Shown in pieces: positions 7,164 to 16,672 of a stretch of 22,925 nt of DNA. Both the position numbers and the translations under genes were made by a program. This DNA comes from Sulfurospirillum arcachonense (GTDB lineage: Bacteria; Campylobacterota; Campylobacteria; Campylobacterales; Sulfurospirillaceae), in assembly GCA_015662785.1 (NCBI GenBank), contig DQTM01000126.1:1-22925 (forward strand). Direction: 5' to 3'. Under the pieces are notes generated by a model that saw nothing but the letters and a program-made list of their open reading frames with translations, was not told the origin of the DNA and searched no databases. Each line of letters starts with the position of its first letter. The first letter of the stretch is position 1.

Positions 7164-8076
7164 CAAACAAAGCTTTATATTTTGGGTGGAAGAGTATCTT
7201 TTTCACCCTACTTCTTCACTTCAATTTTTTATCTCATTTTTACTTTTTCCACTTAGTATTATCTACTCAATTATAGTTTTATCTAAACGACTATTTGCAA
7301 AAAAAATCAGACCACCTATTCCAGTAGTAAGTATTGGAAACCTTACTATTGGAGGAAGTGGGAAAACTCCTTTTCTCATCTCTTTAGCTAAAGATTATGA
7401 AAACATAGCCATAGTTCTAAGGGGCTATGGAAGAAGTTCAACTGGTCTACATGTAGTCACAAAAAACACAAGAATAGAAACAAGTGGAGATGAAGCGATG
7501 CTATATGCTTTGTCACTTCCAAATGCAACTATAATAGTAAGTGAAGATAGACTAAAAGCTATAAATTATGCCCATGAATTAGGATGCAAAGCAGTTTTTT
7601 TAGATGATGGTTTCTCTAAATCTTTTATAGAAAAATTAGATATTTTATTACGCCCAAATCCAGAACCAAAACTCAACTTTACCCTTCCCAGTGGAGCATA
7701 TAGAGAACCTAAATTTCTTTACAAAAATGCAGATTTAGTAGTGGAAGAGAATATAGACTTTACTAGAGTTGTCACACTAAAAAACCCAACTGAGCATATG
7801 CTCTTAGTAACTGCCATATCAAAGCCTCAAAGACTAGACCAATATCTTCCAAAAAACCTTGTTGGAAAAGTACACTTTGTAGACCACTACATGTACACAC
7901 AAAACGAGCTTGAAACTTTGATGCAAAAACACTCCGCCACCTCTATCTTAACTACCGAAAAAGATATGGTAAAAATGAAAGAATTTGGCTTAGAACTATC
8001 TATATTGGAACTTAAAGTTAAGATTAACTCTAATGTTAAAAAACAAATAAACACATTTTTAGCCAAATTTAGATAA
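7144..8076 (+). CDS. lpxK: Tetraacyldisaccharide 4'-kinase LpxK
   Basis: This protein of about 310 aa phosphorylates the 4' position of the lipid A disaccharide precursor at the inner membrane. One N-terminal hydrophobic segment (about 26-46, FFISFLLFPLSIIYSIIVL) anchors it. The Walker A motif GNLTIGGSGKT follows at 65-75, then LRGYGRSS, SGDEAMLYAL, and the LpxK motif FLDDGF. The start is a TTG at 7144 inside the aminotransferase gene; a GTG at 7156 is a possible alternative, and both keep the conserved FWVEEYLFHPT. Its position beside nadE, thrC and kdsB matches Campylobacter order. Together with kdsB it supplies the lipid A/inner-core pathway. Confidence 0.93.
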   Translation: MLKLVFNKQSFIFWVEEYLFHPTSSLQFFISFLLFPLSIIYSIIVLSKRLFAKKIRPPIPVVSIGNLTIGGSGKTPFLISLAKDYENIAIVLRGYGRSSTGLHVVTKNTRIETSGDEAMLYALSLPNATIIVSEDRLKAINYAHELGCKAVFLDDGFSKSFIEKLDILLRPNPEPKLNFTLPSGAYREPKFLYKNADLVVEENIDFTRVVTLKNPTEHMLLVTAISKPQRLDQYLPKNLVGKVHFVDHYMYTQNELETLMQKHSATSILTTEKDMVKMKEFGLELSILELKVKINSNVKKQINTFLAKFR

Positions 8077-8103
8077 AATACCCACTTTTAAGGGGATATT
8101 ACA

Positions 8104-8970
8104 ATGCAAAAAAAGATTCAACAAGTTAAAACACTACTAGATGCTTTACCGTATATAAAAACATTTAAGAAAAAAACCATAGTTATCAAGTATGGCGGTT
8201 CAGCACAGATAAACAGTGTACTAAAAGATAAATTTGCACAAGATATAATCTTGCTTTATTTAGTAGGACTAAGACCTATCATCGTTCATGGTGGTGGTAA
8301 AAAAATAAATGAAATGCTAGATAGACTAGAAGTAAAAAGCGAGTTTGTAGATGGATTTCGTGTTACAAATGAACAGGTAATGGAAGTTGCTGAAATGGTT
8401 CTAAGCGGAAATATTAACAAAGAAATAACTACACTTTTAAATCATCATGGTGGAAAAGCCATTGGTATCACAGGAAAAGATGCAAACTTTATAAAAGCAA
8501 AACCCCTAAAAGATGGCAAATATGGACTTGTAGGAAAAATTACAAAAGTAAAGAAAAAAGTACTGAAAAATCTTCTAAAAGAGGGTTTTATCCCTGTAAT
8601 TGCTCCAATTGCAAGTGGAGATGATGCAACTCATGCTGGTTACAACATAAACGCAGACTTATGCGCAAGTAAAGTTGCAGCTGCTGTAAAAGCAGAAAAA
8701 ATTATATTTTTAACTGACACTAAAGGAATTTTAGATAAAGATGGTCAACTCATAACCTCACTTGATAAAAAAGAGGTAGAGAGACTAAAACTTGACGAGA
8801 CTATAACAGGAGGCATGCTACCGAAAGTGGATGCCTGTTTAGAAGCCATAGAAGGTGGTGTAAAGAGTGCCCAAATCATAGATGGAAGAGTAGAACACTC
8901 TTTGCTTCTAGAACTCTTTACAAGTGATGGAGTTGGAACAATGATAACAAAAAAAATAAAGGCAAAATAG
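8104..8970 (+). CDS. argB: Acetylglutamate kinase
   Basis: This 288-aa enzyme phosphorylates N-acetyl-L-glutamate, the second step of arginine synthesis, in the cytoplasm. The amino-acid-kinase motifs are clear: KYGGSA at 29-34, VHGGGKKINEML from 61, FVDGFRVTNEQVMEVAEMVLSG, the substrate region NADLCASKVAAAVKAEKIIFLTDTKGIL, and the C-terminal TGGMLPKVDACLEAIEGGV. It is full length. A hydrophilic N-terminal extension of about 20 residues (MQKKIQQVKTLLDALPYIKT) resembles that of arginine-sensitive hexameric ArgB. AAGGGGA about 8 nt before the ATG is a strong ribosome-binding site. It ends 2 bp before thrC. As I recall, argB is not in this block in Campylobacter, so it looks like a lineage-specific insertion. 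Confidence 0.96.
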   Translation: MQKKIQQVKTLLDALPYIKTFKKKTIVIKYGGSAQINSVLKDKFAQDIILLYLVGLRPIIVHGGGKKINEMLDRLEVKSEFVDGFRVTNEQVMEVAEMVLSGNINKEITTLLNHHGGKAIGITGKDANFIKAKPLKDGKYGLVGKITKVKKKVLKNLLKEGFIPVIAPIASGDDATHAGYNINADLCASKVAAAVKAEKIIFLTDTKGILDKDGQLITSLDKKEVERLKLDETITGGMLPKVDACLEAIEGGVKSAQIIDGRVEHSLLLELFTSDGVGTMITKKIKAK

Positions 8971-8972
8971 AG

Positions 8973-10445
8973 ATGTTTATAGAAACTAGAGGAAATGATG
9001 GACAAAGAGATGTAAAAGTAGAATTTTCATATGCTATTATGAATCCAAGTGCTAGTTTTGGAGGACTTTATGTTCCTGAAAACTTACCAAAGATTGATTT
9101 AGAGTTTTTGAAAAAAGCAACTAAAAAAAGCTATAAACAGATAACACTTGATGTACTTGAGCTTTTTAACATAGACATTGAAAAATCAGTTTTAGAAGAA
9201 GCAGTAAGTCTATATGACAACTTTGACGAGAAAGAAAATCCTGTTCCGCTAGTTCAAATCAAAAATAACCTATTTGTAAATGAACTTTACCATGGACCAA
9301 CCCGCGCTTTTAAAGATATGGCACTTCAACCTTTTGGGCATATTTTATCACATGTTGCACAAAAACAAAAACAAAACTACCTTATACTTGCAGCAACAAG
9401 TGGAGACACAGGACCTGCAACACTTGACACTTTTGCTAACAAAGAGAATATAAAAGTAGCTTGTCTATATCCAAATGGTGGAACAAGTGATGTCCAACGT
9501 CTACAAATGGTAACCGAAGAGGGAAAAAACTTAAAAGTTATAGGAATTGAAGGCAACTTTGATGATGCTCAAAATGCTCTAAAAACACTTTTAGCTTCAC
9601 AAACTTTTAAAGATGAATTAGAAAAATCAAACATAAAACTTAGTGCTGCAAACTCTGTAAACTTTGGACGTATTATTTTCCAAATCATCTACCATATTTT
9701 TGCATATGTTTCACTACTAAAACAGAATCGTCTTAGTCTTGGAGAAAAGTTTTATCAGATAGTGCCAAGTGGAAACTTTGGAAATGCTCTTGGAGCTTAT
9801 TATGCTAAAAAGATGGGACTTCCAATAGAGAAAATTTTGATAGCATCAAACATCAACAACATATTGACAGACTTGATTACAAAAGGTGAGTATGACCTAA
9901 GAAACAGAGAACTTCTTATGACAACTAGTCCTGCTATGGATATTCTCATCTCTTCAAACGTAGAGAGAGTTTTATTTGACAAGTATGGTGCTAGTAGATG
10001 TAAAGAGATAATGGAAGAGTTAAAAGAGAAAAAACACTACTCTTTAAGTAGCGAAGAGCTTACTGAGTTGCAAAAAGATTTTAGTGCAGTTTACTGTGAT
10101 GATGATTTTGCAAAAGAGACTATAAAAGAGTTTGCAAATGAAAACTACATCATGGACCCACACACTGCAACTTGTCTAAAAGCGTACAATGAGCTTAGAG
10201 ATAAGGATATACCAAGTGTATTATGTTCTACTGCCGAGTGGACAAAGTTCGCTCCAACTATGTTAAATGCTATTAAAAGTGATAAAGTTACATACTGTGA
10301 TAAAGAAGCTCTTGAAGGTATAAGTAGGTCTTTACATGTAGAGATTCCAGAGTGTATTAGTTCTCTTTTTGATAAAGAAATTTTACACAATGAAGTTGTA
10401 GATAAACACGATATTGAGAGTAAAATTTTGGAGTTTATAAAATGA
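8973..10445 (+). CDS. thrC: Threonine synthase
   Basis: This 490-aa PLP enzyme converts O-phosphohomoserine to threonine. The Schiff-base Lys114 lies in HGPTRAFKDMALQ. The phosphate-binding ATSGDTGPATLD follows near 150, then CLYPNGGTSDVQRLQM, NSVNFGRIIFQIIYH, and VPSGNFGNALGAYYAKKMG, all typical of the longer threonine synthases. The N-terminal TRGNDGQRDVKVEFSYAIMNPSASFGGLYVPE also matches. The ATG lies 2 bp after the argB stop. The stop overlaps the kdsB start (ATGA), so all three genes are probably translated from one message. Confidence 0.96.
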   Translation: MFIETRGNDGQRDVKVEFSYAIMNPSASFGGLYVPENLPKIDLEFLKKATKKSYKQITLDVLELFNIDIEKSVLEEAVSLYDNFDEKENPVPLVQIKNNLFVNELYHGPTRAFKDMALQPFGHILSHVAQKQKQNYLILAATSGDTGPATLDTFANKENIKVACLYPNGGTSDVQRLQMVTEEGKNLKVIGIEGNFDDAQNALKTLLASQTFKDELEKSNIKLSAANSVNFGRIIFQIIYHIFAYVSLLKQNRLSLGEKFYQIVPSGNFGNALGAYYAKKMGLPIEKILIASNINNILTDLITKGEYDLRNRELLMTTSPAMDILISSNVERVLFDKYGASRCKEIMEELKEKKHYSLSSEELTELQKDFSAVYCDDDFAKETIKEFANENYIMDPHTATCLKAYNELRDKDIPSVLCSTAEWTKFAPTMLNAIKSDKVTYCDKEALEGISRSLHVEIPECISSLFDKEILHNEVVDKHDIESKILEFIK

Positions 10446-11146
10446 TAATAATTCCTGCACGTATGGCATCAAATAGATTTCCAAATAAAATCTTAGCAAA
10501 CATCAATGGCTTTCCTATGGTCATTGCAACTGCAAAAAGAGTTGAGGGTTTAGATAAAGTTGTGATTGCAACTGATTCTCAAAAGCTTATAAACCTAGCT
10601 TATGATTATGGGTTTGATACAATTATGACAGGAGACCACCATCAAAGTGGAACTGATAGAATCAATGAAGCAGCTACTAAACTTGACATACATGAAGATG
10701 AAATCATAGTAAATGTTCAAGCAGATGAACCATTTATTGAGCCTGAGGTTGTGCAGAGTGTAATTAACAGAGTAAAAAGTAGCAATTGTTTTATGGCAAG
10801 TTGTTATAAACTCATAGGTAAAGAGTTTGCAAATGACCCAAACCATGTGAAAGTAATAACAGATGTAAATGAAAATGCTATCTACTTTTCAAGAAGTAAA
10901 ATTCCATTTGAAAGAGAAGAGCATTTAGAATATTTTGGGCATCTTGGAATATATGGTTTTACAAAAAAGAGCTTAAAAGAGTTCTGTGAGTTAAGCCCTG
11001 CCCCACTTGAGAACATAGAAAAACTAGAACAGCTCAGAGCTATATATCATGGTAAAAAAATAGCTATGGTAAGAGTAGAGAGTGAGAGTTTTGGAATAGA
11101 TACTAAAGATGATTTAGAAAAAGCATTGGCATACTTTAAAACTTAA
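10442..11146 (+). CDS. kdsB: CMP-KDO synthetase (3-deoxy-manno-octulosonate cytidylyltransferase)
   Basis: This 234-aa enzyme activates KDO with CTP for addition to lipid A. Motifs are the N-terminal IIPARMASNRFPNKILANINGFPM (nucleotide-binding loop), VVIATDSQKL, GDHHQSGTDRINEA, VNVQADEPFIEPEVV and YFSRSKIPFERE, then HLGIYGFTKKSLKEF and LEQLRAIYHGKKIAMVRVES. It is full length and cytoplasmic, and starts at an ATGA overlap with thrC. Its stop codon shares the palindrome TTAA with the stop of the convergent small gene at 11143-11436, and no hairpin terminator is visible between them. Confidence 0.96.
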   Translation: MIIIPARMASNRFPNKILANINGFPMVIATAKRVEGLDKVVIATDSQKLINLAYDYGFDTIMTGDHHQSGTDRINEAATKLDIHEDEIIVNVQADEPFIEPEVVQSVINRVKSSNCFMASCYKLIGKEFANDPNHVKVITDVNENAIYFSRSKIPFEREEHLEYFGHLGIYGFTKKSLKEFCELSPAPLENIEKLEQLRAIYHGKKIAMVRVESESFGIDTKDDLEKALAYFKT

Positions 11147-11436
11147 CCTATACCTACACCATCAAAACCATCATCTTTTTTGTTAAAGACATAAGCTTCC
11201 ATAGGGTTTTCTCCAACTTGAAAGATGATTTTACATGTATCAAAATCGGTCTTTTTCAAACCTTTATTAACTATATCTAAGATATATGCCTTTGTATTTT
11301 CTAAGTGTGTTGTTGTGTCACCCTCGTAAGCAAACTCTTCATCTTCAATAGGTACAAAGCCCTCTTTTTTCAAGTGCTTTTCAAATAAAATTTTATCAAC
11401 TAAGCCTGTTACATCTACAATCAAAATTACTTTCAA
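11143..11436 (-). CDS. Small conserved-looking protein of unknown function
   Basis: This 97-aa protein is acidic, with an alpha/beta look: a hydrophobic first strand (MKVILIVDVTGLVDKILFEKHLKKEGF), a central helix (THLENTKAYILDIVNKGL), a strand CKIIFQVGENPMEAYVF and a Gly-rich tail. I do not recognise the family. Translation starts at TTG (11434-11436) with AGGA about 9 nt upstream; no ATG fits as well. It has no signal peptide. It is oriented away from kdsB (tail to tail, 4-nt overlap) and lies downstream of dsbD on the same strand with a 35-bp gap that holds its own possible promoter. Confidence 0.72.
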   Translation of the reverse strand: MKVILIVDVTGLVDKILFEKHLKKEGFVPIEDEEFAYEGDTTTHLENTKAYILDIVNKGLKKTDFDTCKIIFQVGENPMEAYVFNKKDDGFDGVGIG

Positions 11437-11471
11437 GATAACATCCTATATAAAAAATTATCTTATTATAC

Positions 11472-13241
11472 TCATAAAAAATTAATATGGGCTAAAAACT
11501 CCTTTGCATCTTTAAATCCAATAAGTCTCTTGTTTTTTAATTCACTTCCTTCTTTAAAAAACATAATTGCCGGTGGTCCAAAAAGCCCAAACTCTTTTAA
11601 AATTGCTTTATCATCATCGCTATTTTTCGTTACATCAATCTGAATCAATGTAAATTCTTGCAACTTTTTTTCAACACTTGGATCAGAAAAGGTATAGTTT
11701 TCAAGCTCTATACAACTAACACACCAATCAGCATAAAAATCAACCATAACAGGCTTTTTAGACTCTGCTATAACTATTTTTAACTCCTGTAAAGTAGGCA
11801 CAATTTTAAAACTATGTCCCTCAGCAGCTCCTTTTGAAACATTTTGAATATTACCTGTTGAAGAAAATTTTTCAAGTGGGTTTAGAGGATTTGTGGCATT
11901 TGTCATTGCTCCTATAAAAAGCATAATTCCATATATGAACATAATCACAGCAAAACTCTTTATAAGTTTTTTCCAACCATTAACACCCTCTTTTAATGAC
12001 TCTAATGCGCCCATATATACAGCTGAACTTATAACTAAAACTGTCCACAACAGTATAATTATATAATCAGGAACTACTCTTGAAAGAGTCCATATTGCAA
12101 GTGCTAACATCACTACACCAAACATAGCTTTGATTGCATCCATCCAGCCACCAGGTTTTGGCATATACTTTCCTGCTCCAGTTCCAATGACTAGAAGTGG
12201 AAGTCCCATACCCATACTCATAACAAACAAGGCAGCTCCTCCAAGGATTGCATCACCACTTTGCCCAATATACACAAGAGCACCAGCAAGAGGGGCAGCA
12301 ACACAAGGTCCCATGATAAGAGCCGATAAAAAGCCCATAACAGCAACTCCAACTACACCTTGCCCCTGCATCTCATCTGATTTTTTTGATAATTTAGACT
12401 GAATAAATGAAGGCATTTGAAGTTCATAAAACCCAAACATAGAAAAAGACAAGGCAACAAAAACTGCACTAAAAATTCCTATAATCCAAGGGTTTTGAAG
12501 AGCAGCAGATATATTTGCTCCAAAAAGTCCTGCTAAAACTCCGGCAATAGTATATGCTAAAGACATCGCTAAAACATAAACTAAAGAGAGCATAAACGCT
12601 CGTTTAGTTGACATTTTTGCACCTGATTGGGAAACAATAATAGATGATAAAATTGGTATCATAGGAAATATACAAGGAGTAAATGATAGAAGAATTCCAA
12701 AACCTAAAAAGCTAAGTAAGACTATCAAAACGCTACCATTTTTAAGTGTATCTGCTATAAAATCTGTTTCTGAAAGATCATCTTGAAAAGCTATTTTTTC
12801 TGCTTTTGTTGCTGTACCACCCAAATCAAAACTAAAATCACTCTTCATAGGTTGATAGCAGATTCCAGAAGTTGCACACCCTTGATACTCTAGTTCTAAT
12901 TTAAACTCTCCACTACTAACATACTTTTTTATCACAGAAATTGGAATCATAAATGTCAAAGGCTTTTTATGCACTTGATAATCTTCATAATCAACTGCTA
13001 TTGGTCTTTTTATATCCTTATCTAAAGATACCTTTGTAGGCTCTATAATAGAAATTTTTAGTTTATCATCATAAACATATATATTTTTGCCTAATACTAA
13101 GCTAATTACAATCAAATCACCTGTTCGTTTTGCACTCACTTGAAATGCCTCTTCTGGTGATAACACCTTTCTTTGTGTTATCGCAAAAAGCGACGTTGTA
13201 AAAAATAGCCCTATTAAAAATAACTTTATTAATCTACTCAT
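11472..13241 (-). CDS. dsbD: Thiol:disulfide interchange protein DsbD
   Basis: This 589-aa protein moves electrons from cytoplasmic thioredoxin across the inner membrane to periplasmic disulfide reductases and cytochrome c maturation. All three domains are present. After a signal peptide (residues 1-20) comes the periplasmic alpha domain with C122 and C128 in GCATSGICYQPM. The membrane domain (about residues 165-450, eight hydrophobic segments) carries cysteines in SFTPCIFPMIP and IMGPCVAAPLAG. The C-terminal thioredoxin-like domain has C507/C510 in DWCVSC and the cis-Pro loop LFGPPAIMFF. The length matches E. coli DsbD (about 565). The ATG start is divergent from ppk2 across 103 bp. Confidence 0.95.
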   Translation of the reverse strand: MSRLIKLFLIGLFFTTSLFAITQRKVLSPEEAFQVSAKRTGDLIVISLVLGKNIYVYDDKLKISIIEPTKVSLDKDIKRPIAVDYEDYQVHKKPLTFMIPISVIKKYVSSGEFKLELEYQGCATSGICYQPMKSDFSFDLGGTATKAEKIAFQDDLSETDFIADTLKNGSVLIVLLSFLGFGILLSFTPCIFPMIPILSSIIVSQSGAKMSTKRAFMLSLVYVLAMSLAYTIAGVLAGLFGANISAALQNPWIIGIFSAVFVALSFSMFGFYELQMPSFIQSKLSKKSDEMQGQGVVGVAVMGFLSALIMGPCVAAPLAGALVYIGQSGDAILGGAALFVMSMGMGLPLLVIGTGAGKYMPKPGGWMDAIKAMFGVVMLALAIWTLSRVVPDYIIILLWTVLVISSAVYMGALESLKEGVNGWKKLIKSFAVIMFIYGIMLFIGAMTNATNPLNPLEKFSSTGNIQNVSKGAAEGHSFKIVPTLQELKIVIAESKKPVMVDFYADWCVSCIELENYTFSDPSVEKKLQEFTLIQIDVTKNSDDDKAILKEFGLFGPPAIMFFKEGSELKNKRLIGFKDAKEFLAHINFL

Positions 13242-13344
13242 AAACCATACCTTGCCTAGTAATTTGACTTATTTTATCAAATAACTCTAAATATATTATA
13301 AATATTGGCGATTTACATGTAAGAAATATTATAAAGGTTAAGTT

Positions 13345-14166
13345 ATGGGCAAAAAAACTAAAAACAGAGTACAGATTTGGGTCAAAAAAGAAAAATTAGC
13401 TTATGAAAAAGAGTTAAAACATCTTCAAGTAGAACTTCTAAAGTTTCAAAACCATGTAAAAGACAAAGGTTTAAAAATTTTAATGATATTTGAGGGACGT
13501 GACGCTGCTGGAAAAGGTGGAACTATAAAAAGAATCACCGAACACCTAAACCCAAGAGGGGCAAGAGTAGTAGCCCTTGAAAAACCAAGTGATACCGAAA
13601 AAACACAATGGTACTTTCAAAGATATGTGAAACATCTTCCAAGTGCTGGAGAGATCGTACTATTTGACAGAAGTTGGTACAATAGAGCTATGGTTGAACC
13701 TGTTATGGGCTTTTGTACGGAACGTCAACACCACAAGTTTTTAAAAGATGCTCCTGAATTTGAAAAAATGATAGTTGATGAGGAGATTAAAATATTTAAG
13801 TTTTATTTCTCTGTTTCAAAAAAAGAGCAAGACAATAGATTCAAATCAAGAGAAACAGATCCACTAAAACAGTATAAACTCTCACCAGTAGACAAAGAAT
13901 CCCAAGGCTTATGGAATGAATACTCGCTAGCAAAGTTTATGATGCTTTCAGCTACTCATACGGATGTTGCACCTTGGACTATCGTCAAAAGTGATGACAA
14001 GAAAAAAGCAAGAATTAATGTTATAAAACATATACTCAATTTTGTTGATTATCCTGGTAAAATAACAAATGATGAGATAAAAGTAGATAGAAGTATCATA
14101 GTTTATGGAAGAGATGAAGCTATAAGAATGGAAAAAGAGTTTAAATTCACTCTTAAAAAAGGGTAG
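13345..14166 (+). CDS. ppk2: Polyphosphate kinase 2
   Basis: This 273-aa P-loop kinase transfers phosphate between inorganic polyphosphate and nucleotides. Walker A is GRDAAGKGG (51-59), followed by the lid-region contact EKPSDTEKTQWYFQRYVKHLP and Walker B LFDRSWYNRAMVEPVMGFC (Asp108, Arg109). A second conserved stretch is SKKEQDNRFKSRETDPLKQYKLSPVD, then AKFMMLSATHTDVAPWTIVKSDDKKKARIN. One-domain length and sequence suggest class I (ADP to ATP), but the subclass is not certain. The ATG has AAAGG upstream. The intergenic region to dsbD holds a TACATGTA palindrome 24 bp before the start. A hairpin follows the stop. Confidence 0.93.
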   Translation: MGKKTKNRVQIWVKKEKLAYEKELKHLQVELLKFQNHVKDKGLKILMIFEGRDAAGKGGTIKRITEHLNPRGARVVALEKPSDTEKTQWYFQRYVKHLPSAGEIVLFDRSWYNRAMVEPVMGFCTERQHHKFLKDAPEFEKMIVDEEIKIFKFYFSVSKKEQDNRFKSRETDPLKQYKLSPVDKESQGLWNEYSLAKFMMLSATHTDVAPWTIVKSDDKKKARINVIKHILNFVDYPGKITNDEIKVDRSIIVYGRDEAIRMEKEFKFTLKKG

Positions 14167-14170
14167 AAAT

Positions 14171-14190
14171 AAGAGCCATTTCTGGCTCTT
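14171..14190. terminator. Bidirectional hairpin between ppk2 and dnaK
   Basis: AAGAGCCA-TTTC-TGGCTCTT is a perfect 8-bp stem with a 4-nt loop, placed 4 bp after the ppk2 stop and 13 bp after the dnaK stop. Its A/T flanks give short U runs on either strand, so it can serve both convergent genes. Confidence 0.75.
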
Positions 14191-14202
14191 ATATGTATAA
14201 GA

Positions 14203-16086
14203 CTACTCGACTTCTGCGTCGATTACGTCTTCGTCTTTTTTAGCACCCTTAGGCTCTGCATCTTTTTCTTTTTTAGCTTCGTCTTTTTTGTACATTGCTT
14301 CAGCTAGTTTGTGACTAGCTTCTGTAAGAGTCTTAACTTTTTCATCGATTTGCTCTTTAGTAGCACTATCATCAGCCAAAACATCTTTTAACTCTTTTAG
14401 TTTGCCATCAATGTTCTCTTTGTCTTCAGCGCTTATGCTTTCTCCCATTTCACCTAGAGACTTCTCAGTTTGATGAGCAAGAGCATCAGCTTGGTTTCTA
14501 GCATCTACTGCTTCTTTACGCTTGTTGTCTTCTTCTTTGTGAAGTTCAGCATCTTTTACCATTTTTTCAATCTCAGCATCATCAAGTCCACTTGAACCAC
14601 TAATCGTGATTGTTTGAGCTTTTCCTGTTGCTTTATCTGTTGCACTAACAATTAAGATACCATTTGCATCTATATCAAAAGCAACTTCAATCTGAGGAAC
14701 ACCTCTTGGAGCTGGTGGGATATTTTCTAGGTTAAACTGTCCTAGAGACTTGTTATCTCTAGCAAACTCACGCTCACCTTGGATAGCGTTGATAGTTACT
14801 GCTGGCTGGTTATCTTCCGCAGTTGAGAAAGTTTGAGTCTTCTTAACAGGGATAGTTGTACCTTTTTCGATTAACTTAGTCATAACTCCACCTAAAGTCT
14901 CGATTCCAAGACTTAGAGGCGTAACGTCAAGAAGAAGAACATCTTTAACATCGCCTTTTATAACAGCACCTTGGATAGCAGCACCTATTGCAACTACTTC
15001 ATCAGGATTTACTGATTTGTTAAGCTCTTTTCCAAAAAATGCTTTGATTTTTTCTTGAACTAATGGAATTCTTGTACTACCACCAACCATGATAATCTCT
15101 TTGATTTCGTCTTTACTTAAATCACTATCTTTAACAACTTCAGCTATCTTCTTTATAGTCTCATCAACTAAATCTTCAATCATAGACTCAAACTTAGCAC
15201 GAGTAAGTTTTTTAACTAAGTGCTTTGGTCCTGTTGCATCTGCTGTTATAAACGGTAAGTTTACTTCAGTCTCAGTTGCAGCTGAAAGCTCTTTTTTAGC
15301 GTTCTCTGCTGCTTCTTTTAGTCTTTGAAGAGCCATAACATCGTTTTTAAGATCTATTGATGTATCTTTTTTAAACTCTGCAGCTAACCAATCTATAAGA
15401 CGGTTATCAAAATCATCTCCACCTAGAAATGCGTTACCACCAGTTGCTAAAACTTCAACAACATTATCACCCGTCTCTAAAACTGTAACGTCAAATGTAC
15501 CACCACCAAGATCGTAAACTACGATTTTCTCAGCTTCTTTTTTGTCAAGCCCGTATGAAAGTGCCGCTGAAGTTGGCTCGTTGATAATTCTTAAAACATT
15601 TAGTCCAGCAATTACACCAGCTTCTTTTGTCGCTTTTCTTTGGCTATCGTTAAAGTATGCAGGAACTGTGATAACTGCGTCAGTAACTGTTTCACCTAAA
15701 AATGCTTCTGCATCTTCTTTTAACTTCATAAGAACTTTTGCACTTATCTCTTGAGGAGTATAAATCTTTCCTTCAATATCAATAGCACAAGCACCATTTC
15801 TATCAACTATTTCGTAAGGAAGTCTCTTTTTAGCCTCTTTTGTCTGCTCTTCATTGCTCATAAGTCCCATGATTCTCTTTATAGAGTAGATAGTTCTTTT
15901 TGGGTTTGTTACAGCTTGACGTTTTGCAGTCTCGCCTACTAAAACTTCATCTTTATCTGTAAAAGCTACAATTGAAGGAGTTGTATTTCTTCCCTCTTTG
16001 TTTGCTATAACTTTACTCTCACCACGCTCGTATACTGCTACACAAGAGTTTGTTGTTCCTAAATCTATTCCTATTACTTTTCCCAT
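14203..16086 (-). CDS. dnaK: Hsp70 chaperone DnaK
   Basis: This 627-aa ATP-dependent chaperone works with GrpE (next gene) and a DnaJ not present here. The nucleotide-binding domain has the signatures GIDLGTTNSCVAVYE, VYDLGGGTFDVTVLE and IIMVGGSTRIPLVQEKI. The substrate domain includes LLLDVTPLSLGIETLGGVMTKLIEKGTTIPVKKTQ and ERE(F)ARDNKSLGQF. The Lys/Asp-rich tail ends in EDVIDAEVE, close to the usual EEV-type end. Third gene of hrcA-grpE-dnaK; the gap to grpE is 19 bp with a good Shine-Dalgarno (AGGAG). There are no TACATGTA palindromes in this operon, unlike most of the window. Confidence 0.98.
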   Translation of the reverse strand: MGKVIGIDLGTTNSCVAVYERGESKVIANKEGRNTTPSIVAFTDKDEVLVGETAKRQAVTNPKRTIYSIKRIMGLMSNEEQTKEAKKRLPYEIVDRNGACAIDIEGKIYTPQEISAKVLMKLKEDAEAFLGETVTDAVITVPAYFNDSQRKATKEAGVIAGLNVLRIINEPTSAALSYGLDKKEAEKIVVYDLGGGTFDVTVLETGDNVVEVLATGGNAFLGGDDFDNRLIDWLAAEFKKDTSIDLKNDVMALQRLKEAAENAKKELSAATETEVNLPFITADATGPKHLVKKLTRAKFESMIEDLVDETIKKIAEVVKDSDLSKDEIKEIIMVGGSTRIPLVQEKIKAFFGKELNKSVNPDEVVAIGAAIQGAVIKGDVKDVLLLDVTPLSLGIETLGGVMTKLIEKGTTIPVKKTQTFSTAEDNQPAVTINAIQGEREFARDNKSLGQFNLENIPPAPRGVPQIEVAFDIDANGILIVSATDKATGKAQTITISGSSGLDDAEIEKMVKDAELHKEEDNKRKEAVDARNQADALAHQTEKSLGEMGESISAEDKENIDGKLKELKDVLADDSATKEQIDEKVKTLTEASHKLAEAMYKKDEAKKEKDAEPKGAKKDEDVIDAEVE

Positions 16087-16105
16087 ATCATTCTCCTATT
16101 AATTT

Positions 16106-16672
16106 TTATTTTACTATACTAACCATCGCTGGTCTTAGAACTCTATCTTTTATCTTGTATCCCTTTTGGAATACTTGTAAGATTGAGCCACTTTCTTTGT
16201 CTTCACTATCAACTTGCATAACTGCATTGTGAAAGTTTGGATCAAACTCTCCACTTGCATCTAGAACTTCAATTCCGTGTTTTTCAAATGACTTTTTGAA
16301 CTGCTCAACTGTTAAATCAATTCCCTCTTTTACTTTTTCAAAAAGCTCTTCAGGTTTTATATCTTCACTCTCTTTTAAAAGTGAAGCAGCATCAAGTGCA
16401 TCGATGATAGCTAACATATCGCTTGCAAACTTCTCATTTGCATAAGCAACAGCACCCATCTTCTCTTTTTCAAGTCTTTTTCTCATGTTTTCAAATTCTG
16501 CATTTGCTCTTAGATATTGATCTTCAAGCTCTGCAACTTTTTCTTTTAAAACTTCTACTTCATCAACCTCTGGAATTTCTTCTTCTTGGTCAACTACTTC
16601 AACTTGTTCTTCTTGTTCTTCAGAAATCTCTTCCTCTACAAAAGAATCTTTTTCTTCTACTTTTTCACTCAC
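16106..16672 (-). CDS. grpE: Nucleotide exchange factor GrpE
   Basis: This 188-aa cofactor releases ADP from DnaK. It has a very acidic N-terminus (about residues 1-45, Glu-rich), a coiled coil (EVEVLKEKVAELEDQYLRANAEFENMRKRLEKEK), and the C-terminal beta domain ending in VLQVFQKGYKIKDRVLRPAMVSIVK-like sequence that contacts DnaK. The start is GTG at 16672 within a GTGA overlap with the hrcA stop, with AAGGAG about 9 nt upstream. It is standard length. Confidence 0.96.
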   Translation of the reverse strand: MSEKVEEKDSFVEEEISEEQEEQVEVVDQEEEIPEVDEVEVLKEKVAELEDQYLRANAEFENMRKRLEKEKMGAVAYANEKFASDMLAIIDALDAASLLKESEDIKPEELFEKVKEGIDLTVEQFKKSFEKHGIEVLDASGEFDPNFHNAVMQVDSEDKESGSILQVFQKGYKIKDRVLRPAMVSIVK

